A DNA stretch of 64,000 nt from Andalucia godoyi (lineage: Eukaryota > Discoba > Jakobea > Jakobida > Andaluciidae): positions 186,001-250,000 of the forward strand of contig VRVR01000038.1 of the NCBI GenBank assembly GCA_009859145.1, in the 5' to 3' direction. The notes below the pieces were generated by a model that saw nothing but the letters and a program-made list of their open reading frames with translations, was not told where the DNA came from and made no database searches. Within the stretch, counting starts at the first letter, position 1; every line of letters begins with the position of its first letter. This document shows positions 30,835-40,500 of the stretch, in pieces. The position numbers and the translations under genes are program-made.

Positions 30835-31154
30835 CCGAGCGGTGTCCATTGTCATCGTTACTTCTTCTTCTTTGTATCTTTGTATCTTTGTATCTTTGTT
30901 TCTTTGTGTATTATTATTAATATTGGCGTGTTTTCCCTCCTTCTCTTCCACTGTTTCAGCCATTTCTCATCACATTTTACTTATGAATAATATGTAAGTA
31001 TTTTTAAAGAACGATGTTTTTCCCCCATGTCATTCCATGCTCCATACTTCATGCCTCACGAACAAAACAAGTGGTTCCTCTTTAAAAAAGAATAAACGAT
31101 GAGAAACTGTTTTTGGTCGTGCGTTGTCGTTTGTGCGGTGTGGGGTTGGTTTGC
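30835..31154. other. convergent spacer
   Basis: 320 bp between the channel and MAPK ends, with a (TTTGTATC)n array at about 30870-30906. No gene seen. Confidence 0.6.
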
Positions 31155-32504
31155 TCACAAGCGATGCCCTTCGGTGAGGGAGGACTGGAGCAGCCGGACT
31201 CCTGCAAAGCACTGATCTGCTAAAAATCGGCGCATCGTCATCTCATTTCTCTCCTCCGCGATGCGGATACCGTTGTGTAGTGCAAAAACATGCTCGTCGG
31301 CCATGAGTTCAATGTCTTCTTGCTCAAAGAGGTCTTGAAAAAAAGGATGCCGCATTGCATCCACTGCGGAAATCCGCTGGCGCGGATCGTATTTAAGCAT
31401 CCTGGAAATCAGGTCGAGGGAGTCTGGTGGAGCATCGGGCAGCAGATTCTGCCAGCGATCGCTTGCGCCTTCTCCGGAGCTGGAAAGATACGCGAGGTAC
31501 TGTGTAAGTTCCGTTTTTGCCTCTTCGGTCGCACCCTCTGCGATCTTCATTCCGAGCAAGTCCGTTTGCGACGGTAACCCACAGTGCCGAACGAGACACT
31601 TGATCTGTTCGTAGAAATCTTTTCCCGGGAACATCGGCTTTCTTGAAAAGAACTCTGCAAGAATGCATCCAGCTGACCAGATATCAATGGCCGTTGTATA
31701 CGACAGGGTCCCCAGCAGAACCTCTGGTGCGCGGTACCATCTTGTGACGACATATCCAGTCATTTGCAAGTTTGTCGTGCTTTCATCTTGAGAAAGCTCG
31801 GTCTGTGTCGAATCAGAGGAGCACCTTCTCTGTTCGTTCATGGACATGTCTGGGGAGTTTCCGTGCTGCGGGTGCTGGTGGTGGTGTTGTCCAGAGGGCG
31901 AGTGCGAGTGCGAGTGGGAGTGGGGAGCGGGAGCCGGCGAGTGTCGCCGGAATGCAGATGGATCCACTCGAGCGAGTCCAAAGTCCGCAATCTTAATTTC
32001 ACATGTCTTGTTGCAGAGGATGTTAGAAGGCTTCAGGTCGCGATGGACCACGTTCCCCGAGTGCAGATACGCGAGGGCCGCAAGCACTTGGTACATAAAA
32101 TACTGGATATGAGCTCTCGACAGCGGCTGTTTGCTTGCAAGCACATGTTCCAAATCGGTGTCCATGACTCTCGTTACCAGATAGACGTCGTTCCACTCTG
32201 GCATATTCGAGATGTCTGGATGCCCCCGCAGCTGCGCGGGTGGCAGCACATACTCCAGCGACAACAGATTCTCATGTTTCGCACTTCGCATAATGATGAT
32301 TTCTCTTACGACCCGTTTTGTGTGTTCCAGATGCTCAAACACCCGCTCGATCTTCTTGATAGCAACCCACTCCTTGTCCAACGTCGCATCCGCCAAACTC
32401 ACAGGCCTCTGCACACTGCTTTTGCACACGATCCCCGTCGACCCACTTCCAACCACAATGCTCTCTTGAAACTCGTGTCCTGGACAAAACTCTCGTATAG
32501 ACAT
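31155..32504 (-). CDS. p38-type MAP kinase with enlarged activation segment
   Basis: 449 residues from the ATG at 32504-32502 (MSIREFCPGHEF). The frame runs 75 codons further upstream through AT-rich leader, which I reject. Ser/Thr kinase of the CMGC group. Visible: Gly loop GSGSTG, Lys in VAIKK (about K50), catalytic HRDLKPSN (154-161), DFG (174-176), dual-phosphorylation TGY (249-251) followed by VVTRWYRAPE, and SAGCILAEF. TGY is the p38/HOG class. The stretch between DFG and TGY is about 72 residues, with a His/Ser-rich insert (HSHSHSHSPSGQHHHQ), where p38 has about 9. Roles would be in stress signalling, with an upstream MKK as activator. It lies between the two CNG channel paralogues, on the opposite strand. 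Confidence 0.9.
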   Translation of the reverse strand: MSIREFCPGHEFQESIVVGSGSTGIVCKSSVQRPVSLADATLDKEWVAIKKIERVFEHLEHTKRVVREIIIMRSAKHENLLSLEYVLPPAQLRGHPDISNMPEWNDVYLVTRVMDTDLEHVLASKQPLSRAHIQYFMYQVLAALAYLHSGNVVHRDLKPSNILCNKTCEIKIADFGLARVDPSAFRRHSPAPAPHSHSHSHSPSGQHHHQHPQHGNSPDMSMNEQRRCSSDSTQTELSQDESTTNLQMTGYVVTRWYRAPEVLLGTLSYTTAIDIWSAGCILAEFFSRKPMFPGKDFYEQIKCLVRHCGLPSQTDLLGMKIAEGATEEAKTELTQYLAYLSSSGEGASDRWQNLLPDAPPDSLDLISRMLKYDPRQRISAVDAMRHPFFQDLFEQEDIELMADEHVFALHNGIRIAEERNEMTMRRFLADQCFAGVRLLQSSLTEGHRL

Positions 32505-33413
32505 ACCCGGCACACGTCCTAGTCGTTCGCCCCAACAAACCGTCTGCGCGAATCCTCTACCTTTTAATGCAGATTTATATATCCAATCAATTAAGAATGT
32601 TAATATATATATATATATATGTATGAACAAACAAAAATGACGATTATTAGAGTTGGAAGTGAGCACAGTAACTGGAGAATGAGCTATAAGGAATGCTCTT
32701 GCGGGAGGGCGGATTCGTAAACGATTCATCTGAAGAAGTGCGGAATCCGTCCATCTCGTGCCATCAACTCTCTGCTTCCAGACCGCGAGGAAAAACTCTC
32801 AGACACTCAGACACCAAAGATGGCTACGTCTCCTTCTCGGACCCGGGAAACCACGTTCCACCAAAACCCCCTACAAAACCCCACAAAACAAAACGAATAA
32901 ATAAAACAGTTTAGAAAAAATAAAATAAAAGAAAGAACAGGCTAAAAAAACAGCTGTAGCAGCTCACCGTGAACCCAACTGTAATAAACAAAAAGCATCC
33001 AGATTTCCCAAAAATAGGAAAAGGAAAACAAAAAGTTCCGTTTCGAAACGGATGAAAGAGGGAATAAGGAAAACATGAAATATCATCACGTTTTCGAAAT
33101 TTCGATCACCATTTTCATCTATATATTTTTCATCTTCCAGCTTCTTGTTTTTCTTGTTTTTGATAGTTTTTCTTTTTCGCTTTTTTTATCATCTTGAAAT
33201 CTGCGTTTCTTTCAAATATTTATTTTACTCCAGTAGTTTTTGGTTTTTGGTTTTTGCTTTCCGCCAAACTCTTTCTGTGTTTCAAACTTCTTTGTGTATG
33301 TATACGTATATATAAGCGTGTTCTTTCGTTGCAGTCGTAATATTTCTGTTGAGTACATATACATATTTTTGTTGTTAGTTTCTGTAAAAAGCAGGGAGAG
33401 GAAAAGGAGGGAT
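32505..33413. other. divergent spacer between MAPK and CNG paralogue 2
   Basis: 909 bp, AT-rich, with a (TA)n run near 32600-32622. The small frames are not coding-like. It contains the promoters for both flanking genes. Confidence 0.6.
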
Positions 33414-35318
33414 ATGTCGTCGTCTGCTGCCAAGCCTGCGGATCCAAAGGCAGCACCAGCAGCGGCGAAAACCACGATTTCTGCGCTGTACGAGTTTGGA
33501 AAGTTTCGATCTCGATGGACGTTCCTGATTGCGATGATTGTGTTGTATGATGTGCTTGCGATCCCCTTTATGATTTGCTTCCATGTTGGAGACGATATTC
33601 CTACGTTGGTTGTGAATGCATTTCTAGACTCGTTGCTGATTGCAGATGTCGTTCTGCAGACGTATTTTCCATTCGAGATGGATGGGCTTGTGATCCACGG
33701 ACGAAAACACATCATCCGAAACTACTTTTCAACGTGGATGATCCCAGACATACTTGCGTCCATCCCGTTTGATGTGCTGCAGGCGATTCCCTCGGTTGGA
33801 ATCAACCCGCTGACGCGCATCAACAAGCTCATTCGCATGTTTCGACTGTCCTACTATTCAGAACTGCTGGAGAAGCATTCTCGGCTCAACCCGTCCGTCG
33901 TTCGCATCCTCAAGTTCACCATGGTTGTGTTGCTTGTGAGTCACTATGTGGCGTGCGGATGGTTCCTGGTGATCTACATTGAGGGAAGCGCTGTCTCGCA
34001 GCAGTGGACGTCCGACCCAGGGTTCCTGCAAAAGCCTGTGTATTATCAGTACCTTGTCTCCTTTTACTGGTCGCTGGTGACGATGACAGGCTATGGTGGA
34101 CCCCTGCCCATCACCGATCTGGAAACGACATATACGCTGTTTGTGGTGATTATAGGTGTCGCAGTGTACGTTACGATTATCGGTACGGTGGGATCGCTTG
34201 TGACGAATCTGGACTCCAGCGCATCGGCATTCCGCCAAAAGATGGACACAATCAACGATTATATGAAGTACAGAAGACTGCCGCTGGATCTGCAGAATCG
34301 CGTGCGGTCCTACTACACTTATCTGTGGAAGTCGCGTAAAGGCCTGGACGAAACGCAGGTGTTGGAAGATCTGCCGTCGTACTTGCGAATGGAAGTCGCG
34401 CTGTTTCTGAACAGGGAGATTATCCAAAAGGTTCCGCTGTTCCAAGGCGCGGATCCGCAGTTCATCTCCACGATTGTGATGAGCATGAGACCGCGTGTTT
34501 CGCTGCCGAACAGTTACATCATCAAGAAGGGTGAGGTTGGAAAGGAAATGTTCTTTATTTCGCGAGGCGAAGTCGAGGTTGTTTCGGAAGACGGCGCAGT
34601 CGTGTATGCGCGTCTGAAGGAAGGATCCTTCTTTGGAGAAATTGCGCTTGTGACGTCCGGAAAACGCACCGCATCTGTTCGAGCCGCCACGTATTGCGAC
34701 CTGTTCGTGTTGATGAAGGAGGATTTTGACGAGGTTTTAGCCGATTTCCCCGAGCAGGCGAAGGCTATTCTGCAAGCCGCCGAGGCGCGGTACAATCTCA
34801 TCAAGAAGACATCGACCTCGGACGATAAGGCCAAGCCTCCCGTGGCCGCTCCTTCTTCGTCTGGTAGCTCGTCATCCATCAAGGAAGATGCAGCGCCAAA
34901 GCTTCCGCAGAGTTCTTCGTCATCGTCCGTAAAGAGCGAATCTTCCGCGCCTCCACCCAGTGCAGGAGCAGCAGCGGCAAACGGAGGAAGTGCGAATGGC
35001 GGCGGAGGGGATGGAGGGGATGAAAGTGGAACAGCAGCGGCTGCAGTCGTTGAAAAGAAGGATTCCAGCAGCGCAATCCGAACGTCGGATGAAAGCAATC
35101 AGCCGCCGAAGCAATCGGTTCCTCCTGCAATGCCTGATACGTCTTCTTCCTCTTTCACCGCCGTCTCTACATCTGCCTCGTCGTCGTCGTCGTCGTCGCC
35201 GCCGCCACCACCACCACCATCGTTGCAGCCTGCTCCAGAGCCTTCATCCGAACAGCCCGTTGCCGCGGGACCAGCTTCGGCAGGATCGCAGCAGGCTTCT
35301 GCAGAACCCTCTTCTTGA
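33414..35318 (+). CDS. cyclic-nucleotide-gated channel, paralogue 2
   Basis: 634 residues from the ATG at 33414 (MSSSAAKPADPK). The upstream part of the frame is AT-rich leader. Six TM helices (about 35-300). S4 reads LTRINKLIRMFRLSYY. The pore reads TMTGYGGPLP, which keeps the TxGYG core of potassium filters, unlike paralogue 1. C-linker RRLPLDLQNRVRSYYTYLW. The cyclic-nucleotide-binding domain (about 360-460) has FGEIALV and RTASVRA. The C-terminal ~170 residues are Ser/Ala/Pro/Gly-rich and disordered. No intron found. Paralogue 1 is 2.6 kb away and shares the whole TM-CNBD core, indicating a local duplication. Confidence 0.9.
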   Translation: MSSSAAKPADPKAAPAAAKTTISALYEFGKFRSRWTFLIAMIVLYDVLAIPFMICFHVGDDIPTLVVNAFLDSLLIADVVLQTYFPFEMDGLVIHGRKHIIRNYFSTWMIPDILASIPFDVLQAIPSVGINPLTRINKLIRMFRLSYYSELLEKHSRLNPSVVRILKFTMVVLLVSHYVACGWFLVIYIEGSAVSQQWTSDPGFLQKPVYYQYLVSFYWSLVTMTGYGGPLPITDLETTYTLFVVIIGVAVYVTIIGTVGSLVTNLDSSASAFRQKMDTINDYMKYRRLPLDLQNRVRSYYTYLWKSRKGLDETQVLEDLPSYLRMEVALFLNREIIQKVPLFQGADPQFISTIVMSMRPRVSLPNSYIIKKGEVGKEMFFISRGEVEVVSEDGAVVYARLKEGSFFGEIALVTSGKRTASVRAATYCDLFVLMKEDFDEVLADFPEQAKAILQAAEARYNLIKKTSTSDDKAKPPVAAPSSSGSSSSIKEDAAPKLPQSSSSSSVKSESSAPPPSAGAAAANGGSANGGGGDGGDESGTAAAAVVEKKDSSSAIRTSDESNQPPKQSVPPAMPDTSSSSFTAVSTSASSSSSSSPPPPPPPSLQPAPEPSSEQPVAAGPASAGSQQASAEPSS

Positions 35319-35638
35319 CAAACTTCGGCAAGCAATGAGCCGGTCGTTCAGAAGGATTGAGGAATCCTAGACTATTCACCACCATTCATTATGTATCCAT
35401 GTATTCGTGTCTCTATGTATTGTTTTCCCCTTTCTTTCAAATTTGATTGCTTGTACATTTTCAAACGTTTTGCAAATCGCAACTTGTCGACAATGCGCTC
35501 CAATTGACCATCAGCATAACTTTGCACAGGAATGCAACACTATTCGATTTCTCTGATGCCTCGACAGAGAGACCAAAACAGAGAGAGAGAGAGAGAGACC
35601 AAAACAGAGAGAGAGAGACTATTGAGCGATTTTACATC
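35319..35638. repeat. spacer with GA microsatellite
   Basis: 320 bp, with interrupted (GA)n tracts at 35579-35618 directly in front of the next gene's ATG. Confidence 0.7.
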
Positions 35639-36142
35639 ATGGATATCGAAATTGATCAGCTTCCGAGCGCGTTTGCGATCGTCCGCGTCATTCAGCAGAA
35701 ACCAATCACGACGTATGCATATCCGATGCTATCGTTGGAAGACCAAGCGCAACTCGAGAACCTTGTTTTGGCCCACATCAGCACGACCATGACTACCACT
35801 ACCAGCACCAATTCATCATCGTCATCGGCGGGGTTTGCCACTGCGACGGGGGACGATGCAATGGAGAGTGGACAGAGCGCAGAAGACCATGTTTTCAGAG
35901 GCAAATGCAGCACCGAGGGTGGTGGAGAGCGGTTTTTTGTTGGCCGGAAAATGGCGGTCTCATCGAATGATCCAAAAGCTGCTCAGCAGCAGCAACAGTT
36001 TGTATTTGCGTATTCGACGGAGCAGAATGACCAGAAACTAGACGCGGTCATCAAGTACCTGAAGTCCGTCTATTCGGAATCACCAGTCGACATGGTCGAA
36101 GGCTTCCTTGCCATCTACACAAAACGGAAGATCCCTGTTTAA
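35639..36142 (+). CDS. small protein, unknown
   Basis: 167 residues from the ATG at 35639 (MDIEIDQLPSAFAIVRVIQQ). The N-terminal 55 residues look folded. A Thr/Ser and Gln-rich middle follows, then a C-terminal helical stretch (LDAVIKYLKSVYSESPVDMV, then EGFLAIYTKR). A longer frame begins 64 codons upstream but only adds microsatellite sequence. No family recognised. Confidence 0.6.
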   Translation: MDIEIDQLPSAFAIVRVIQQKPITTYAYPMLSLEDQAQLENLVLAHISTTMTTTTSTNSSSSSAGFATATGDDAMESGQSAEDHVFRGKCSTEGGGERFFVGRKMAVSSNDPKAAQQQQQFVFAYSTEQNDQKLDAVIKYLKSVYSESPVDMVEGFLAIYTKRKIPV

Positions 36143-36798
36143 CACTTTGCAATTGATTTATCCGTTCAATAATAATAATAAATACGCACAGCAAGACGCC
36201 TGCGGATGTCCACCGATCACCAAAAACGTGAATCACTACTGATCATCGGCTTAGCGGTCACCAAAGACAGATCCAAGCCTCGCGTTTTTTGTTTTTTGTT
36301 TTTGTTTTTGGGCTATTTTATTTCGGGCGAGCACCACCTCTTCCATGCAGTCAAAGGATCATCGCAACCAAACCTATTCCCCAATCGATTCAACATTCAT
36401 AAAATAAACGTTGGAGGAAACAGAATGTAGTCGGCGAACGCCGCCGCGCATGCGATGTGTTTTGTCATTGTCTCTGATGAAAGGTGCTGCTTGAGGGTTC
36501 GATTATAAATATAAGAAACAAACAGAAAAATGGTGGAAAGAAAAAAAAAAGTGAAGAATGAAGAAACTCGGAAAAAAGACATCTTTATGCTGGTAAAAAT
36601 GTTTCCGGTATGATATTGTTTGATGTTCAACGTTGATAGACACGCAAAACGGTGTGGAGCAGTCGTAACGAATTGGAGGTATTCGAGGACTTTCAATCAG
36701 AGGCAGTCGAATGTCGTCCGAATTGTGTGTCAAAAAGAAAAAAGAAAAAGACGACGAAACAAAAGGAGAGAGGAAGCGGAAGAGGAGGAAGCAAGACA
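36143..36798. other. spacer holding repeat copy 2
   Basis: 656 bp between two plus-strand genes. It contains the second 169-bp repeat. The right part includes the 5' leader of PTPS and an A/G-rich tract before its ATG. Confidence 0.6.
36361..36529. repeat. 169-bp perfect dispersed repeat, copy 2
   Basis: Exact duplicate of 8991-9159. Same orientation, and also upstream of a plus-strand gene (PTPS ATG 270 bp beyond the end). The flanks diverge quickly except for about 40 bp downstream (shared GAATGAAGAAA). The TATA-like TTATAAATATA sits at about 36503-36514. See copy 1 for internal features. Confidence 0.9.
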
Positions 36799-37263
36799 AT
36801 GTCGAAGCAGCCGATTGTGTACATGACGCGAAGAGAAACGTTTTCGTCGGCGCATCGACTGCATAGTTTTGAGCTGAGCGATGCTGAAAACCAGCGGATA
36901 TTTGCAAAGTGCAACAACCCGCATTCGCATGGCCACAACTATGTCTTGTATGTGACGCTTCGGGGTGCGGTGAATGCGGCAACTGGGATGGTGATGAACC
37001 TTGTAGACTTGAAAAGAGTGATTCAAGCTGCAGTTTTGCAGCATCTGGACCACCGAAACATCGATGTCGAGGTCGCGTGGTTCCGAGACCACCAGCGAGT
37101 CTCTACCACGGAAAACGTAGCAGTGTTTGCATGGGAGAGCATCGCATCGGAGCTTGCTGCACAAGGATTCGACCAGAGTCTATTGCACGAAATTCGCGTC
37201 GACGAAACCGAGAATAATTCGTTTGTATTTCGCGGAGAAACGGACGTCGGGATCGGGCATTAA
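36799..37263 (+). CDS. PTS: 6-pyruvoyl-tetrahydropterin synthase
   Basis: 154 residues from the ATG at 36799 (MSKQPIVYMTRRETFSSAHR). It converts 7,8-dihydroneopterin triphosphate to 6-pyruvoyl-tetrahydropterin, the second step of tetrahydrobiopterin synthesis. Zinc ligands: H19 (SSAHRL), H44 and H46 (HGHNY). Catalytic Cys38 (KCNNPHSHGHNY), D84-H85 (LDHRNID) and Glu136 (ETENN) are present. The frame opens 49 codons further up, but that part is Lys-rich leader. GTP cyclohydrolase I, the preceding step, lies at 58843-59484. Confidence 0.93.
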   Translation: MSKQPIVYMTRRETFSSAHRLHSFELSDAENQRIFAKCNNPHSHGHNYVLYVTLRGAVNAATGMVMNLVDLKRVIQAAVLQHLDHRNIDVEVAWFRDHQRVSTTENVAVFAWESIASELAAQGFDQSLLHEIRVDETENNSFVFRGETDVGIGH

Positions 37264-37589
37264 AAAAAAAAAGAGCCCGACTTTCCCGAACGCTTGTTAT
37301 GTCTTCCTTTCCTTTTTGCGCGGGAAACACAGTTCAACACCCCAGACCTCGTCCAAAGCAGCCACGCAAAAAGTCGTGTCTCCCCCCCAAAAAAAAATAA
37401 TAATAAAAATAATAATAAAATAATAAATAATAATAAATCAATAAAATTAAAATAAAAATGCAAAAGAACTACTTTAGATAAAGACACCGCTCCGTTGTTG
37501 CGCTTCTCTTGTCTTTTTTGCATTTCTCTTACTTCTTGTTTTCCCCCTTTTTTTTCACTTGGCTGTTGCTGGAGGTTGAATCTTCCATC
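37264..37589. other. spacer between PTPS and HFM1
   Basis: 326 bp. A CCCCCC then A/T-rich tract (37382-37445) and a T-rich leader before HFM1. No gene. Confidence 0.6.
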
Positions 37590-40500
37590 ATGTCGAATTC
37601 CTCTCGTCGTCTGCACAGCGAGAATCCTTTTGAAAGCACAGAAAATGATTCCAATTATTACAATCCACAAAGTATGTACGAAGACGATTCACAGTTCCAA
37701 GAATCTGGATTCGGAGCTGCGGGCCATGAAGATTTTGCGGCCACCCAGGTATCAGCACCCGTTCCCGCTCGCCCGAAGCCGCTGCACACCTCCGAGCCGT
37801 CTTCGTGGAGACGAGAAGCAGCACCGGAAATTGTAGACGGGCTGCTGGCCATCCCTCCCGAGATTCGAAATGCGTTCAACTATAACTACTTCAACAAAAT
37901 GCAGTCGGAGGTGTTCGACAAGGTGTACAACACGGACGAGTCCATGGTGGTCGGTGCGCCGACGGGCTGTGGAAAGACCGTCGTATTCGAGCTTGCTCTG
38001 CTTCGACTATTCTGCAGTCTGAGAACGGCGGATGCAAAGGCCATCTATATCGCTCCGTTGAAGTCGATTGTGCAGGAAAAGGAAACCGACTGGAACGAGA
38101 GACTTGGGTCATTTGGAATATCATGCGTCTCCGTGACGGGAGACTCGGAGATCGACGATGTTGCGGAGACGAAAAAGGCGCAGGTAATCTTGACCACGCC
38201 GGAGAAATGGGATTCTCTCACGAGGAGATGGAGAGAGAAGGGCAATTCATCAGCCTCCATCGTAGCAAAGACATCCTTGGTCATGATTGACGAAGTCCAT
38301 TTGCTGAACGAGGACCGCGGGGCAACTCTGGAAGCCATCGTGTCAAGAATGAAGATCATTATGAAGAGTGCGCTGATGCAAGGGAAGCTGACGTCGCGGC
38401 TTCGAATGATTGCACTTTCAGCCACGATTCCTAATATCGATGACCTAGGCGAGTGGATTGGAGCTGGTGCTGAATTCGTTTGCCGTTTCGGCGAAGAATA
38501 CCGTCCCGTGAAAGTTGAAATCGATGTTCAGTCATTTCTGCAAGATCGTAACGATTATTTGTTTGACAGAAATTTGATGTACAAAGTTTTCCCCATCATT
38601 CAGCAGCAGTCCGCTGGCAAGCCGACGCTTGTGTTCGTAGGCACCCGAAAGGGAACATCAGAAACCGCCACAAAGATTCTGGAGGCTGCTGGAAACGACT
38701 ACTTTGTGCGAGACCCTGATCAACGAAAGGAACTGGAGAGATCGAGTGCAGAAATTCAGGATACCGTACAAAGGGAGCTGTTGCTGCACGGGGTGGCGTG
38801 CTACCATTCGGGTATGGAAGCTCAGGATCGGAGGATCATCGAAAAGCAATTCCTAAGCGGCAACATTCGTGTACTTGTTTCGACATCTTCTTTAGCGCAG
38901 GGCGTGAATCTTCCAGCATACTTGGTGATCGTCAAAAATACGAAGCAGTATGAAAACGGAAAGATGGAGAACCTCCCCCGTTCTGCAATTCTGCAGATGA
39001 TTGGACGCGCCGGCAGACCGGGGTTTGAGACCAGCGGACGAGCAGTCATTTTAACCAGTCGCCAGACGGAGAGAATGTACATCAATCTTGCGAGCAACGC
39101 TGAGACGATTGAAAGCAATTTGCACAGGAACTTGATCGAGCACATCAATGCAGAAATATGCCTCCGAACGATCACGACTGTGCCGCTCGCACTGGAATGG
39201 CTGAGATCAACATTTTATTTCATTCGTGTGAAAAAGGCACCTGCAAAGTACGGTCTGTCGGACACAAGCGCAATGGCGGAAATTGTTTACAGCTTGGAGA
39301 AGATGATCGGCGATCATCTGAAGCAACTGAAAGAGCACGAACTCGCCATGATGGAGGATACGTCATTGGCCGTTGCTCCGACAGATTTTGGCATTCTCAT
39401 GGCCCGGTACTACCTCACTTTCGCAACCATGGTCAGCTTTGAAGATGTGAAGAACAGCAGTAATCTCAGCGATCTTCTGTGGGTTGTCAGCAGAGCCTTC
39501 GAGTATGGAGAAGGGATTGTTCGACAAACAGAAAAGAAACTGCTGAACCAGCTGAACAACGATGGAAAATTGCCTGGAGCGCCCAGGAAGAAAAGAAAAA
39601 GGGCTTCAGCGAGCGGGGCATCCGGGGGAGAGGGCGAGGAGGCAGATCGCCAGCCCGCGACTGCTCCTGCAGTTTCCGCAGAGTCTGTCGGGCTGCGCTT
39701 CCCGATTCCTTCCAAGATCAAGACCGTGGAGGAAAAGATCAATGTGCTCATACAGTCGTCGTTCTCCCGCAAAGCGATCGACGACTTCTCCCTCAAAATG
39801 GAGGCTACCAGCATTATGCAACAGGCAGAAAGAGTGAGTCGCTGTCTCGTGGACTACTGCCTTCTCAAAAGATTTGGCAATGCATCTGTCGACGCCATTA
39901 TCCTTCAAAAGTGCTTTCGCCAAAGAATGTGGGAAGTATCTCCTTACGTCACTGCGCAGCTCGAAGGAATCGGAGAGTCTCTCTCCAAATCACTTGCATC
40001 TGCCGGCGTCGCGACCTTTCAAGATCTTGAGGAAGCTGATCCACGAAAACTGGAAGCCGTCACACATCGAAACCCTCCCTTTGGAACGCAGTTGAAGGCG
40101 CAGTATTTCTCCATTCCACAGTACTCGTGCACCATGTTTCAGACCGGCGCACATGCCGCGGATTTCAAAGATCATCATGCAATCACGATTTCTGTCAGAG
40201 CTCTGCGGAAGGAGGAATTCAACACGCACACCACCGCTGGCAATTCCAGATCGAAGGCGAGGAATGTCAAGCGCAAGTACCACTACATTATTGTGGTGTC
40301 TTCGGGCGGAGATCTTTTGTACTCCGCAAAGTTCTGCTCGTCGGCGGACGAAGCATCGTCCAAATTATTTCAGTTTGCTGTCCGAAAAGCAGATCCGAAG
40401 GGTCCGAAGATTACCGTGCACTGCATTTCGGAGGATACCATTGGTTTGGATTCCCAACGATACCTGAATGTGGTCTATCCACCAAGACTCATTGAAGAAG

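Noticed and set aside
32505-32729. 75-codon N-terminal extension of the MAP kinase
   Set aside because: Ile/Tyr-rich from a TA repeat region. The kinase N-lobe begins properly after the ATG at 32504.
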